A stretch of DNA of 64,000 nucleotides from Nocardia asteroides (GTDB lineage: Bacteria > Actinomycetota > Actinomycetes > Mycobacteriales > Mycobacteriaceae): the NCBI RefSeq assembly GCF_021183625.1, contig NZ_CP089214.1:3596001-3660000 (forward strand), read 5' to 3'. The notes under the pieces are model-generated. The model was not told the origin of the DNA. It did not search any database and saw only the letters and a program-made list of their open reading frames with translations. This document shows positions 8,609 through 16,476 of the stretch, piece by piece. Within the stretch, counting starts at the first letter, position 1. Every line of letters starts with the position of its first letter. A program made the translations under genes and the position numbers.

Positions 8609-9735
8609 CAGCTCACCGCCACCGGCTGCTCGGCGACGGTCTGCTCGGCGGCTTCGAGCTCGCGCACCAGCGGGAGAACGTTGGCCCCGAAGTACTCGAT
8701 CTCCTCCTGGAAGTGCAGGAAGCCGCCGAGGATCAGGTCCACGCCGAGCTTCTTGTAGGCGACGATGCGCTCCGCGACCTGCTCCGGCGTGCCGATGAGC
8801 TGGGTGCGGAAACCGTCGTTGTACTGCACCAGGTCCTCGAAGGAGGAGTCGGCCCACATGCCCTTGCGGTCACCGGTGGCGGCGCCTGCCTGCTGCACCG
8901 CGTCCCGGAAGCCCTCGACGGCGGGCTTGTTCGCCTTGGCGATGATCTCGCGCAGCGTCTCCCGCGCTTCCTTCTCGGTGTCGCGGGCGATGATGAAGCC
9001 GTTGAGACCGAAGTTCACCTCGCGGTTGCGCTCGCGGGCGTGCCCGCGCACGTCGGTGAGCTGCTCGGTGACGCCGTCGAAGTCCTTGCCGTTGGAGAAG
9101 TACCAGTCGGCGTAGTAGCCACCGTTGCGGCGCGCCGCGCTGGAGTTGCCGCCCTGGAAGAGCTCCGGGTTCGGGCGCTCGGGGGTGTTCAGCGGCTTGG
9201 GCTTGAGGGTGAAATCGCGGATGCGGTAGAAATCGCCGCCGTAGTTCACCTCGTCCTCGGTCCAGATCTTGCGGATCACCTCGAGGAACTCGCCGCTGCG
9301 GCGGTACCGCTCGTCGTGCTCCAGCCAGGGCTCGCCGAGCGCCTTGAACTCGCCGGCGAACCAGCCGGAGACCACATTGATGGCGAACCGGCCGTTCGAG
9401 AGGTGGTCGGCGGTGGCGCCGAACTTGGCCAGCACCGCCGGGTGCCAGAGCCCGGGGTGCACGGCCGCGATCACCTTGAGCCGCTCGGTGGCGCCGAGCA
9501 GCGCGAGGCTGAACGAGGTGGATTCGTGCTGGAACTCGGCGCCGTACGAGGCGGTGTAGCGGACCTGGGAGAGCGCGTAGTCGAAGCCGTTGTTCTCCGC
9601 GGTCTGCGCGAGCTTCCTGTTGTACTCGAAGTCCCAGCCGGTGCGCTGCTCGATATCGCTGGTGACCAGCCCCCCGCTGACATTGGGGACCCAGTAGGCG
9701 AACCGGACCTGCTCGGCGATCTTCTCGGTGGTCAT
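8608..9735 (-). CDS. sfnG: FMNH2-dependent dimethylsulfone monooxygenase (SfnG-like)
   Basis: A 375-residue bacterial luciferase-like (LLM class) TIM-barrel monooxygenase. It shows the SfnG hallmarks FAYWVPNVSGGLV near the N-terminus, YNRKLAQTAENNGFDYALSQ, NVVSGWFAGEF and GEPWLEHDERYRRS. SfnG converts dimethylsulfone with FMNH2 and O2 to methanesulfinate during sulfur starvation. This is the first gene of a leftward operon with a DszC-like enzyme, an FMN reductase and a flavin reductase. AGGGAG lies nine bases before the ATG. The leader between 9736 and 9881 contains hairpins that may regulate it. Confidence 0.88.
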   Translation of the reverse strand: MTTEKIAEQVRFAYWVPNVSGGLVTSDIEQRTGWDFEYNRKLAQTAENNGFDYALSQVRYTASYGAEFQHESTSFSLALLGATERLKVIAAVHPGLWHPAVLAKFGATADHLSNGRFAINVVSGWFAGEFKALGEPWLEHDERYRRSGEFLEVIRKIWTEDEVNYGGDFYRIRDFTLKPKPLNTPERPNPELFQGGNSSAARRNGGYYADWYFSNGKDFDGVTEQLTDVRGHARERNREVNFGLNGFIIARDTEKEARETLREIIAKANKPAVEGFRDAVQQAGAATGDRKGMWADSSFEDLVQYNDGFRTQLIGTPEQVAERIVAYKKLGVDLILGGFLHFQEEIEYFGANVLPLVRELEAAEQTVAEQPVAVS

Positions 9736-9818
9736 ACGTGTGCTCCCTGCGGTCGGCCGTGCCCAGCCGAGTCGGGGCCGGGCGGTCGGCGCCCGGCCGG
9801 GGTCTTCCTCCATGTCAG

Positions 9819-9872
9819 CACCGGCGACCGGATCGGCAGAGGTTTTGAATCCCCGCGATCCGATCGCCGGTG
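9819..9872 (-). promoter_or_regulatory. Long inverted repeat between StyA-like gene and sfnG
   Basis: Two 17-base arms (CACCGGCGACCGGATCG at 9819-9835 and CGATCCGATCGCCGGTG at 9856-9872) pair with one mismatch around a 20-base loop. A shorter GC hairpin follows closer to sfnG. No run of T follows, so this may be a termination/attenuation structure after the StyA-like gene or an operator for sfnG. I looked for SAM riboswitch consensus elements and did not find them. Confidence 0.5.
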
Positions 9873-9881
9873 ATCGCAACG

Positions 9882-11273
9882 TCAGGCCGAGGCCAGGTCC
9901 GCCTGGTATTCCGAGCGCGCGAAACGGCCCGCGGGCGCGAACTTCGCCAGCAGTTCGCCCGCGTCCTCGCCGGTGACCTGCGAGATGTAGGCGACGGCGT
10001 CGTCCGCGGACTCGATCGCGGCGAAGGGCTGCGGCCGGTGCAACAGCCCGACCAGCGCGGAGGCGAACTTCGGGTGCACAGCGGCGGCGGCGAAGAAGGC
10101 ATTGCCGATCTCGCCGAACTCCGGGTCGCTGAGGAAGAGCCGGGTCACCTTGGCCGCGGCCTCGGCGCGGTAGCCGAGGAACTCCGCGTACCGCGCGCCG
10201 AGCCAGGCGGCGTCGAACGGCCCGTCGTGCACGGCCGCCGCGGCGACCAGCCGCTGCGCCTGCACCAGCCCGCCCTGCGCGCCCTGCCCGGCGACCGGGT
10301 CGTGCGCGACCGCGGTGTCGCCGAGCGCGCCGACCGGGTGGCCGCTCGCGGTATACCCGACGCCCTCGCGCACCACCGGGCGGACGGCCCCCTTCAGCCA
10401 GGAGTGCTTGTCCTCGGTGAGCGGGCGGGTGGCGAGCACCTCGGGCAGATCCCACTCGAGGTAGTCGCGGTAGAGCTGCTGCACGATCTCGTGCGCCGAC
10501 TCCGCGGATTCGGCGGCGGCGAAGCGCTGCTCCCAGTCGCTGCCCGGGCGCGCCCAGCCGATGAAGGCCCAGGTCCAGCCGACGTCCTTGTGCAGGTACG
10601 GCCCCCACCACGCCTCGCCCTGGTCGGCGACGATGGAGAACAGGCTGTGCGCGCCACCCGCCGGGCTGCGGTGCGCGAAGACGTCGCGCCCGGCGCCGAG
10701 CCCGCCGACGGTGAGCGCGAGCAGCCTGCGCTGCGGCTCGTCGTAGACGGTGCGGGCGCTGTCCACCGGGAAGAGGTCGACGAGCCCGGCCTTACCGGTG
10801 GCGACCAGGGTGAGGTCGTGCTCGGCGGCGATGCCGTCCAGGGTCTCCCGGGTCACCGCCTCGACCACGAAGGTGCCGCCCCTGCGCCGGAATTCGGTGA
10901 GCCGCTCGTCGGCCTTGAGCCTGGTGTCGACCGCGACGCCGACGTAGCCGTCGAAGGTGCCGTCGAAGTCGATGAGCTCGGGGTGCTCCGGGCCGGGGCC
11001 CGCGATGCGCACGCTGAGCCCGGTGTGCCTGGGCGCGCGGCCGGTGTAGCTGTCCAGCCCGAGCGCGGATTCGGCCTGCTGCACCTCGCCGAACTCCAGC
11101 GCGGTGCCGGTGGCCGGGACGTCGTCGCGCAGCGCGCGCTGGTCCCTGTCGCTGTAGAGAGTCACGTCGAACCCGGCGTCGAGCAGGCCGAGTGCCGCCG
11201 TGACACCAGTCTGTCCGGCGCCCACGATCGCCGCGCTGCGGGTTCCGGGGGTCGAGGAAGTAGTCGATGTCAT
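9882..11273 (-). CDS. StyA-like styrene/indole monooxygenase (FAD-dependent)
   Basis: A 463-residue flavoprotein. The N-terminal IVGAGQTGVTAALGLLDAGF is the FAD-binding GxGxxG fold, DLTLVATGKAGLVDLF the ATG motif, and HDPVAGQGAQGGLVQA the GD/pyrophosphate region of the StyA group. StyA-type enzymes receive FADH2 from a separate reductase and epoxidise styrene, indole or oxidise sulfides. Here the reductases encoded downstream at 6348-7353 are candidate partners. The start ATG is at 11273, close to the divergent methionine sulfoxide reductase gene. The physiological substrate is unknown; sulfoxidation would fit the neighbours. Confidence 0.82.
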   Translation of the reverse strand: MTSTTSSTPGTRSAAIVGAGQTGVTAALGLLDAGFDVTLYSDRDQRALRDDVPATGTALEFGEVQQAESALGLDSYTGRAPRHTGLSVRIAGPGPEHPELIDFDGTFDGYVGVAVDTRLKADERLTEFRRRGGTFVVEAVTRETLDGIAAEHDLTLVATGKAGLVDLFPVDSARTVYDEPQRRLLALTVGGLGAGRDVFAHRSPAGGAHSLFSIVADQGEAWWGPYLHKDVGWTWAFIGWARPGSDWEQRFAAAESAESAHEIVQQLYRDYLEWDLPEVLATRPLTEDKHSWLKGAVRPVVREGVGYTASGHPVGALGDTAVAHDPVAGQGAQGGLVQAQRLVAAAAVHDGPFDAAWLGARYAEFLGYRAEAAAKVTRLFLSDPEFGEIGNAFFAAAAVHPKFASALVGLLHRPQPFAAIESADDAVAYISQVTGEDAGELLAKFAPAGRFARSEYQADLASA

Positions 11274-11371
11274 ACCCGAAATGGTGCGGGCCGCGCTCCC
11301 GGCATCGGAGTATTGCGATCAGAGAGAATGGATTCCGGCTATTGCCGGGCAATAGCTTTACCATCGGCGGT

Positions 11372-11860
11372 ATGTCGTTCGATATCACCGAACTCAGCGG
11401 CGACCGGGCCGAACAGTACCGTCAGCTGCGTGAACAGGCCGAATCGCTGCTCGCGGGGGAAACCGACCGGGTGGCGAATTCCGCGAATCTCGCGGCCCTG
11501 ATTTTCCACGCCCTGCCGGATTTGAATTGGGCCGGTTTCTATTTCACTCGGGGCGAAGAACTGGTCGTCGGACCATTTCAGGGGAAGCCGGCCTGCGTGC
11601 GGATCGCGTGGGGGCGCGGGGTGTGCGGGACGGCGGCGGCGACCGGGGAGACGCAGGTGGTGGCGGATGTGCACGCCTTCCCCGGGCACATCGCCTGCGA
11701 TGCCGACAGCCGGTCGGAGATCGTGGTGCCGCTGCGGCACGGCGGTGCGGTGGTCGGGGTGCTTGATCTGGACAGCCCGAAGCCCGGCCGGTTCGACGAG
11801 GTCGACCGGGCCGGGCTGGAGGGGCTGGTAGCTGTGTTCACCGCCACGCTCAGCGGCTGA
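11372..11860 (+). CDS. msrC: Free methionine-(R)-sulfoxide reductase (fRMsr, GAF fold)
   Basis: A 162-residue single GAF-domain protein. The three catalytic/resolving Cys of fRMsr are all in place: GKPAC, GVCGTAA ten residues on, and HIACDADSRSEIVVPL. FYFTRGEELVVGPFQG forms the binding strand. The enzyme reduces free L-methionine-R-sulfoxide with thioredoxin. The start at 11372 follows a leader containing GGCGGT; homology begins there, not at the earlier in-frame codon. It diverges from the StyA-like gene, so sulfur repair sits beside sulfur oxidation. Confidence 0.9.
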   Translation: MSFDITELSGDRAEQYRQLREQAESLLAGETDRVANSANLAALIFHALPDLNWAGFYFTRGEELVVGPFQGKPACVRIAWGRGVCGTAAATGETQVVADVHAFPGHIACDADSRSEIVVPLRHGGAVVGVLDLDSPKPGRFDEVDRAGLEGLVAVFTATLSG

Positions 11861-11863
11861 AGT

Positions 11864-11882
11864 TCCCGGCGCGGGGCCGGGA
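11864..11882. terminator. Short hairpin between convergent genes
   Basis: A 7-bp stem TCCCGGC/GCCGGGA with a five-base GCGGG loop sits between the stops of the fRMsr gene and the convergent DszC-like gene. There is no T-run, so its terminator role is only plausible. Confidence 0.4.
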
Positions 11883-11897
11883 GCTACGTACGCCGGA

Positions 11898-13106
11898 TCA
11901 AACGGGCTTCCGCTCCCCCGCGCTCCAGGCGAAGGGGAGATCGGCGCCGTTGAGCAGGTGGTCGCCGATGGCGCGCGCCTTCTGGATGGCCGGGTTGTGC
12001 ACCGAGACGGTGCGGGCATTGCGCCAGTGCCGGTCCAGCCGCAGCTTCTCCGAGGTGATCGAGGCGCCGCCGACCTCGAAGAGCAGCGAGGTGGCGGGTA
12101 GCACGGTCTCGATCACGCCGATCTGCGCCTGCGCGGCGGCCAGCTCGACCGCGACCAGGTCCGGTTCGTCCTTCGCGCCCGCCGCGAGCACGCGGTCGAG
12201 TTCGTCGGCGACGGCGAGCACGGTGGCGCGCGCGGTGAAGGCGGCGGCGGAGAGCTTGCCGATCACCTGCTGCACCAGCGGGTCGTGGCGCGGCAGGTCG
12301 CCCGCGGAGTGGGTGTAGCCGCGGGTGCGCGCGGCGACCCACTCGCGGGTGTCGCGCTCGGCCCGCGCGGCGATCCCGGCCAGCACCGCGAGCTGGAAGA
12401 GCTGCAGGTAGCCGGTGGAGTAGGTGGCGCCGGGGTTGCCGTAGCCGGGGCCGAGGATCCGATCCTCCGGCACGACCACGCCGCTGAACTCGGTGGTGCC
12501 GCTGGCGGTGAGCCGCTGCCCGAAACCGTCCCAGTCGTCGTGCAGGCGCACGCCGTCGGCATCGGCGTCGACCAGGATGCCGAGCCGCTCGCCGTCCCGG
12601 TCGGCGGCGACCAGGATGTGGTCGGCGTAGAGCGAGCCGGTGCTGTAGTACTTGGTGCCGTCCAGCACCCAGTCGGCACCGCGCTCGGTGAGCCGGGTCC
12701 GGTACCGGTCCACCGCGCCGACGCCGGGCTCGGTGATGGCGTTGCCGACCAGCGTCCCCGCGCCGACCTTGCGCAGCCACTCTTCGCGCACCGGCCCCGC
12801 CTCGGCGAGCAGCTGGTCCTCGACGAAGACGAAGTGCACCCGCAGCGCCTGCGGCAGGTTCGACTCCGCCGCGGCCAGGTCGATGAGCAGCCGGAACAGC
12901 TGCCGCACGCTCGCGCCGTAGCCGCCGGACTCCACCGGGGCGCGCAGCGCGCCGAAGCGGGCGGCGCGCAGCTCGGCCACCTCGTCGTAGGCGAGCCTGC
13001 GGTCCACTTCGCGCTCGACCGCGCCCTCGGCGATCCGCGCGAAGATCGGCTGGAAGATCCGGTCGAGTTCGGCGTCTGTCGTCTGCTGCGACTGGGTGGA
13101 GGTCAT
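11898..13106 (-). CDS. Second SfnB/DszC-like acyl-CoA dehydrogenase-fold flavoprotein
   Basis: A 402-residue relative of the protein at 7376-8608, with the same landmarks: GNAITEPGVGAVDRYRTRL, LDGTKYYSTGSLYADHI, FGQRLTASGTTEFSGV and LLFEVGGASITSEKLRLDRHW. It likely uses reduced flavin and oxygen in sulfur-compound or related oxidation rather than fatty acid beta-oxidation. The ATG at 13106 is chosen because the family start (short polar tail, then a helical domain) matches; the frame stays open further upstream without homology. No clear Shine-Dalgarno sequence is present. It stands alone, converging on the fRMsr gene. Confidence 0.8.
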   Translation of the reverse strand: MTSTQSQQTTDAELDRIFQPIFARIAEGAVEREVDRRLAYDEVAELRAARFGALRAPVESGGYGASVRQLFRLLIDLAAAESNLPQALRVHFVFVEDQLLAEAGPVREEWLRKVGAGTLVGNAITEPGVGAVDRYRTRLTERGADWVLDGTKYYSTGSLYADHILVAADRDGERLGILVDADADGVRLHDDWDGFGQRLTASGTTEFSGVVVPEDRILGPGYGNPGATYSTGYLQLFQLAVLAGIAARAERDTREWVAARTRGYTHSAGDLPRHDPLVQQVIGKLSAAAFTARATVLAVADELDRVLAAGAKDEPDLVAVELAAAQAQIGVIETVLPATSLLFEVGGASITSEKLRLDRHWRNARTVSVHNPAIQKARAIGDHLLNGADLPFAWSAGERKPV

Positions 13107-13173
13107 GGCCCAACGATGACCGAGCCGGGCCACGGCCTCACCCGTTGCGTTCAGGCGGATCGGAATCCGTTTT

Positions 13174-13503
13174 TCAGCGCGCTCCGGCCACGCACTCGGT
13201 GCCCATCTTGCTCCTGGCCTCGCGCGCCTTAGCGGCATCGGCTTCGCTCATGCCCATGTTCTGCGGGTCGGCCTGCACGGCGGCCTGGTCGTCGCTGATC
13301 AGCGTGCGCAGCCCTTCCTGCGAGATACCGGCGTCGACGAAGACCTTCGCGGCGCAATCGGCGAGCGACGCGGGCTTCAAGCCCTTGTCCTGCAGCGACT
13401 TCGAGAGGTCGGCGGCGGTCAGCGGCGGCGGTACGTCCGCGCCGCCACAGCCGGCCAGTACCGGCAGCGCGATCAGTGCCGCGACGATCAGGGTTTTCCG
13501 CAC
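13174..13503 (-). CDS. Small lipoprotein
   Basis: A 109-residue exported lipoprotein. The N-terminus is MRKTLIVAALIALPVLAGCGG, with lipobox LAGC; Cys19 would be lipidated. The mature part is polar and helical (LTAADLSKSLQDKGLKPASLADCAAKVF, then EADAAKAREARSKMGTECV) with two further Cys that may form a disulfide. No family is recognised. The start is GTG, with AAGGA about eight bases before it. It ends 67 bases upstream of the DszC-like gene on the same strand. Confidence 0.78.
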   Translation of the reverse strand: MRKTLIVAALIALPVLAGCGGADVPPPLTAADLSKSLQDKGLKPASLADCAAKVFVDAGISQEGLRTLISDDQAAVQADPQNMGMSEADAAKAREARSKMGTECVAGAR

Positions 13504-13577
13504 CCGAATCCTTCCCTCTGCGTGTGCATCCGCTGCGGATCATGCCGTACCCGCCGTGCTCCGCACCAGCCCCGGTC

Positions 13578-14165
13578 TCAGCGGGTGAGCGGCGCCAGGT
13601 AGCGGGTGGCGAAGGCGCGCAGCGCGGCCTCGTCGCGCAGATCGAACCAGCCGTCCGGGGTGAGCACGACGGACTGGGCCAGCCGCAGCGCGATCTCCGC
13701 GGCGGCGTCGGCGTCGAAATCGGGGTGCAGCGCACGGCACTGGGCGGCGAGGAATTCCCGGCAGGCCCGGAGAATCGGGGCGCCCTCGGTGGTGAGGTGC
13801 GGCAGGAAGGTCTCCGGCTCGCTGCGCAGCAGCCTGCCGATCAGCGGGTCGGTGCGGACCAGCAGGACCGCGCGCACGAACCCCTCGACCAGCCGCTCGG
13901 CGACGGTCGGGCGGTTCACGACCTCGGCGGCGATCTCGATGAGCACGTTCAGGATCCAGCGCTGCAGCGCCGCCGCGATCAGCTCGCTCTTGGTGACGAA
14001 GCGGCGGTAGACGGTGGTGCGGTTGACCTTCGCGCGGCGCCGGATGTCCTCCACCGAGACCCGGCGCAGGCCGTAGTCGCCGAGCTCGGCCAGCGCCGCG
14101 TCCAGGATGCGCGCGGTCACCGGGTCCTGCCCGGTGCCAGGCTCCTCCAGCAGCGCGGTGCTCAC
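13578..14165 (-). CDS. TetR-family transcriptional regulator
   Basis: A 195-residue TetR repressor. Residues ~18-60 form the DNA-binding domain (ILDAALAELGDYGLRRVSVEDI, then RRAKVNRTTVYRRFVTKSEL). The C-terminal helices are a ligand domain of unknown specificity. The GTG start overlaps the stop of the upstream MpaB-family gene by four bases (GTGA), so it is cotranscribed with it. The palindrome at 15006-15034 in front of that operon is a likely autoregulatory target. Confidence 0.88.
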   Translation of the reverse strand: MSTALLEEPGTGQDPVTARILDAALAELGDYGLRRVSVEDIRRRAKVNRTTVYRRFVTKSELIAAALQRWILNVLIEIAAEVVNRPTVAERLVEGFVRAVLLVRTDPLIGRLLRSEPETFLPHLTTEGAPILRACREFLAAQCRALHPDFDADAAAEIALRLAQSVVLTPDGWFDLRDEAALRAFATRYLAPLTR

Positions 14166-15004
14166 GCCGCCCCGCGCACCCTGGCGATCCCGGCCAGCGC
14201 GCGCGGCTGGTAGCGCAGCCGCTCCGGCAGCAGCGGCCAGACCCGGCGCACCAGGTGCACCAGCGCGGTGAAGCGCGCCCGCTCCAGCGGGCCCCACGGG
14301 AGCCCGAGCCGCTCCCGCACCGCGGGCGGCATGGTGCCTGCCGCGACCACCCGGTACTCCCGCATGAAGCGCTTGCCGAACAGCTTCCAGACCAGGTCGG
14401 GCACGAAGGGGATCCGCATCTCGGCCGGGTCGTCGAGCTGGGCCACCACCCAGGCCGCCGACTCGGTGACCTCGAGCTGCTCGGCGCAGACCCGGTCGAA
14501 GTAGGCGCGGAAGCCGCCCCAGTCGGCGGGCATCGGGCGTTCGCTGACGCCGTAGAGCCGGTACCACTGCTTGCCCTCGTCGTAGAAGCGGCGCCGCTCG
14601 GACTCGCTCAGCGGATGGTCGAAGATGTCCGCGGTCATCATGGCGGCCCACAGGAAGGTGGCGTGCGCCCAGTGGTACACCTCGGGGTCGAGGGCGTGGT
14701 AACGCTTGCCGTTGTGGTCGACGCCCTTGATGTCGCGGTGGTAATCACGCACCTTGGCGGCCGTGACCAGCGCCTCCGGGCCGTCGTAGACCACGCCCGC
14801 GATCTGTGGCACCGAGCGGAATATGCGCTCCCACGGCTCGGTGAAGAAGTTCGAGTGCTGGGTCACCCCCGCGCCGAGCCCGGGCAGCATGAGCTGCATG
14901 ATCCCGGCGGCCGGGGCCAGCAGGTAGGTGCGCCAGTCGCCGAAGTACTGCCAGGTCAGGGAATCGGGACCGAGCGGGGTCGCAACCTGCTCCACGGAAG
15001 ACAT
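14162..15004 (-). CDS. Oxygenase MpaB-family protein (DUF2236)
   Basis: A 280-residue protein of the DUF2236/MpaB family, which includes fungal MpaB' and bacterial latex-clearing heme oxygenases. Family landmarks: DSLTWQYFGDWRTYLLAPAA, RDYHRDIKGVDHNGKRYHALDPEVYHWAHATF (conserved His/Arg helix), YDEGKQWYRLYGV, and MREYRVVAAGTMPPAVRERLGLPW. Family members bind a b-type heme and oxidise lipophilic substrates; the actual reaction here is unknown. It starts at ATG 15004 at the edge of a palindrome and is followed by its presumed TetR regulator. Confidence 0.85.
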   Translation of the reverse strand: MSSVEQVATPLGPDSLTWQYFGDWRTYLLAPAAGIMQLMLPGLGAGVTQHSNFFTEPWERIFRSVPQIAGVVYDGPEALVTAAKVRDYHRDIKGVDHNGKRYHALDPEVYHWAHATFLWAAMMTADIFDHPLSESERRRFYDEGKQWYRLYGVSERPMPADWGGFRAYFDRVCAEQLEVTESAAWVVAQLDDPAEMRIPFVPDLVWKLFGKRFMREYRVVAAGTMPPAVRERLGLPWGPLERARFTALVHLVRRVWPLLPERLRYQPRALAGIARVRGAA

Positions 15005-15005
15005 G

Positions 15006-15034
15006 GAGCAACAGTAATTAACTATTTGTTGCTC
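15006..15034. promoter_or_regulatory. Palindromic operator between MpaB-family gene and hydrolase
   Basis: GAGCAACA (15006-15013) and TGTTGCTC (15027-15034) are perfect 8-base inverted arms around an AT-rich centre, filling most of the 53-base divergent spacer. Its position fits a TetR operator controlling both directions; the TetR encoded in the MpaB operon is the obvious candidate. Confidence 0.65.
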
Positions 15035-15057
15035 GGCAATGGGCTAGGGTTCCTGCC

Positions 15058-15834
15058 ATGGTGAAGCTGAACCAGCACCGCACCGGCTCCGGCGAACCCC
15101 TCGTGCTGGTGCACGGCATCGGCAGCCGCTGGCAGGTGTGGGAGCCGCTCTTCGACCGACTGGGCGAATCGTTCGAGGTCATCGCGGTCGACCTGCCCGG
15201 TTTCGGCGGCAGCGCGCCGCTGCCGCACACCACGGTCGAGACGCTCACCGACGCGCTGGCCGAGTTCATCGCCGCCGAGGGGCTGCAGCGGCCGCACCTC
15301 GGCGGCAACTCCATGGGCGGGTTGATCACGCTGAACGTCGCCGCGCGCGGCCTCGCCCGCTCGGTGACGGCCTTCTCCCCCATCGGCTTCTGGGGTACCG
15401 CGGGCCGGGTGTGGTGCCAGCACTCGCTCGGCCGGGCGCGCGACCTCGGCCGGGCCATCGAGCCCCGGCTGCCCGCGCTGCTCGGCAACCCGGCGGGGCG
15501 CACCGCGTTCCTGGAGCTGGTCTTCGGCAAGCCGTGGCAGGTCACGCCCGAGGTCGCGCTCGCCACCGTCGATGGCGCGATGAACGCGCCCGGCTTCCCG
15601 GAGGCGCTGGCCTCGTTCCGCGACGCGCGGCTGCACGAACTCGGCGCGCTCGCCGACATTCCGGTGACGGTGGCCTGGGGCAACCGGGACATCCTGCTCA
15701 CCTACGCCACGCAGAGCCGCAAGGCGCGGAAGCTGCTGCCGAACGCCAGGCACATCACGCTGCCCGGCAGCGGGCACACGCCGTTCTACGACGACCCGGC
15801 CGGCTGCGCGCGGGTGCTGCTCGACCAGCGCTGA
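15058..15834 (+). CDS. Alpha/beta hydrolase
   Basis: A 258-residue alpha/beta hydrolase. HGIGSRWQVWEPLF is the oxyanion-hole HG region, GNSMGG the nucleophile elbow (Ser near residue 84), WGNRDIL the likely Asp region and GSGHTPFYDDPAG the catalytic His. Its closest architecture is esterase/epoxide hydrolase-like monoacyl hydrolases; the substrate is unknown. It shares the palindromic spacer with the divergent MpaB-family gene, suggesting joint control. Its stop abuts the stop of the convergent TetR gene with no gap. Confidence 0.88.
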   Translation: MVKLNQHRTGSGEPLVLVHGIGSRWQVWEPLFDRLGESFEVIAVDLPGFGGSAPLPHTTVETLTDALAEFIAAEGLQRPHLGGNSMGGLITLNVAARGLARSVTAFSPIGFWGTAGRVWCQHSLGRARDLGRAIEPRLPALLGNPAGRTAFLELVFGKPWQVTPEVALATVDGAMNAPGFPEALASFRDARLHELGALADIPVTVAWGNRDILLTYATQSRKARKLLPNARHITLPGSGHTPFYDDPAGCARVLLDQR

Positions 15835-16473
15835 TCAGCCGCGGCGCGGGGCGAGCGAGGCCGGGTCGGCGGTGCCGAGCAGCACCCGCACGGCGGTGTC
15901 CCAGCGGCGCTGGATCTTCCGATTGCCCGCGACGTCACCGGTGAGCAAGGCCCGCATGGCGAGCCCGGTGACGATCTCGATGGTGAACTCGGTGATGATC
16001 GGCACCCGGCTGTCGTCCGGGAACTCGCTGCGGAACGCCTCGCGCACCCGGCTCTGCATCTGCTCGAAGAGCCGGACCTCCAGCGGCAGGAACTCCGCGC
16101 GCAGCTCCGGGTCGGTGCGCGCGGCCACCCACATCTCCAGCGCCGCGAGGAATTCCGGGCCGGAGAGCATCCGCGCGGTCAGGTCGACTGCGCGGGCAGG
16201 CCGGTCCTCGCCGTCGGGCAGCGCGTCGAACTCCGCCTCCAGCTGGGCGATCCGGCGCAGCGCGACGTGCTCCACCGCGCCCGCGAGCAGGTCGGCCCTG
16301 GTCGGGAAGTGGTGCTGCAGGGTGCCGCGCGGCACCTCGGCGCGCTTCTGCACCTCGAGCGTGGTGGTGCCCGCGTACCCGACCTCGACCAGGCTGGCCA
16401 CGGCCGCGTCCAGCAGCCGCGCGCGCATGCGGGTGCGCCGCTGCTCCTGCGTCTCGCGGACCCGGGCGGGCAC
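15835..16473 (-). CDS. TetR-family transcriptional regulator
   Basis: A 212-residue TetR repressor with the DNA-binding helices LLDAAVASLVEVGYAGTTTLEV and KRAEVPRGTLQHHFPTRADLL at residues ~20-65, and a C-terminal domain like the AcrR/BetI-type TetR_C. The GTG start is three bases after the enoyl-CoA hydratase stop, so it is the third gene of the thiolase-hydratase-tetR operon. It probably controls that operon through the palindrome at 18790-18815, sensing an acyl-CoA or fatty acid. Confidence 0.88.
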   Translation of the reverse strand: MPARVRETQEQRRTRMRARLLDAAVASLVEVGYAGTTTLEVQKRAEVPRGTLQHHFPTRADLLAGAVEHVALRRIAQLEAEFDALPDGEDRPARAVDLTARMLSGPEFLAALEMWVAARTDPELRAEFLPLEVRLFEQMQSRVREAFRSEFPDDSRVPIITEFTIEIVTGLAMRALLTGDVAGNRKIQRRWDTAVRVLLGTADPASLAPRRG

Positions 16474-16476
16474 CGA

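Noticed and set aside
9736..9881. SAM riboswitch upstream of sfnG
   Set aside because: Hairpins exist, but I could not find the conserved core sequences of SAM-I or SAM-IV type riboswitches.
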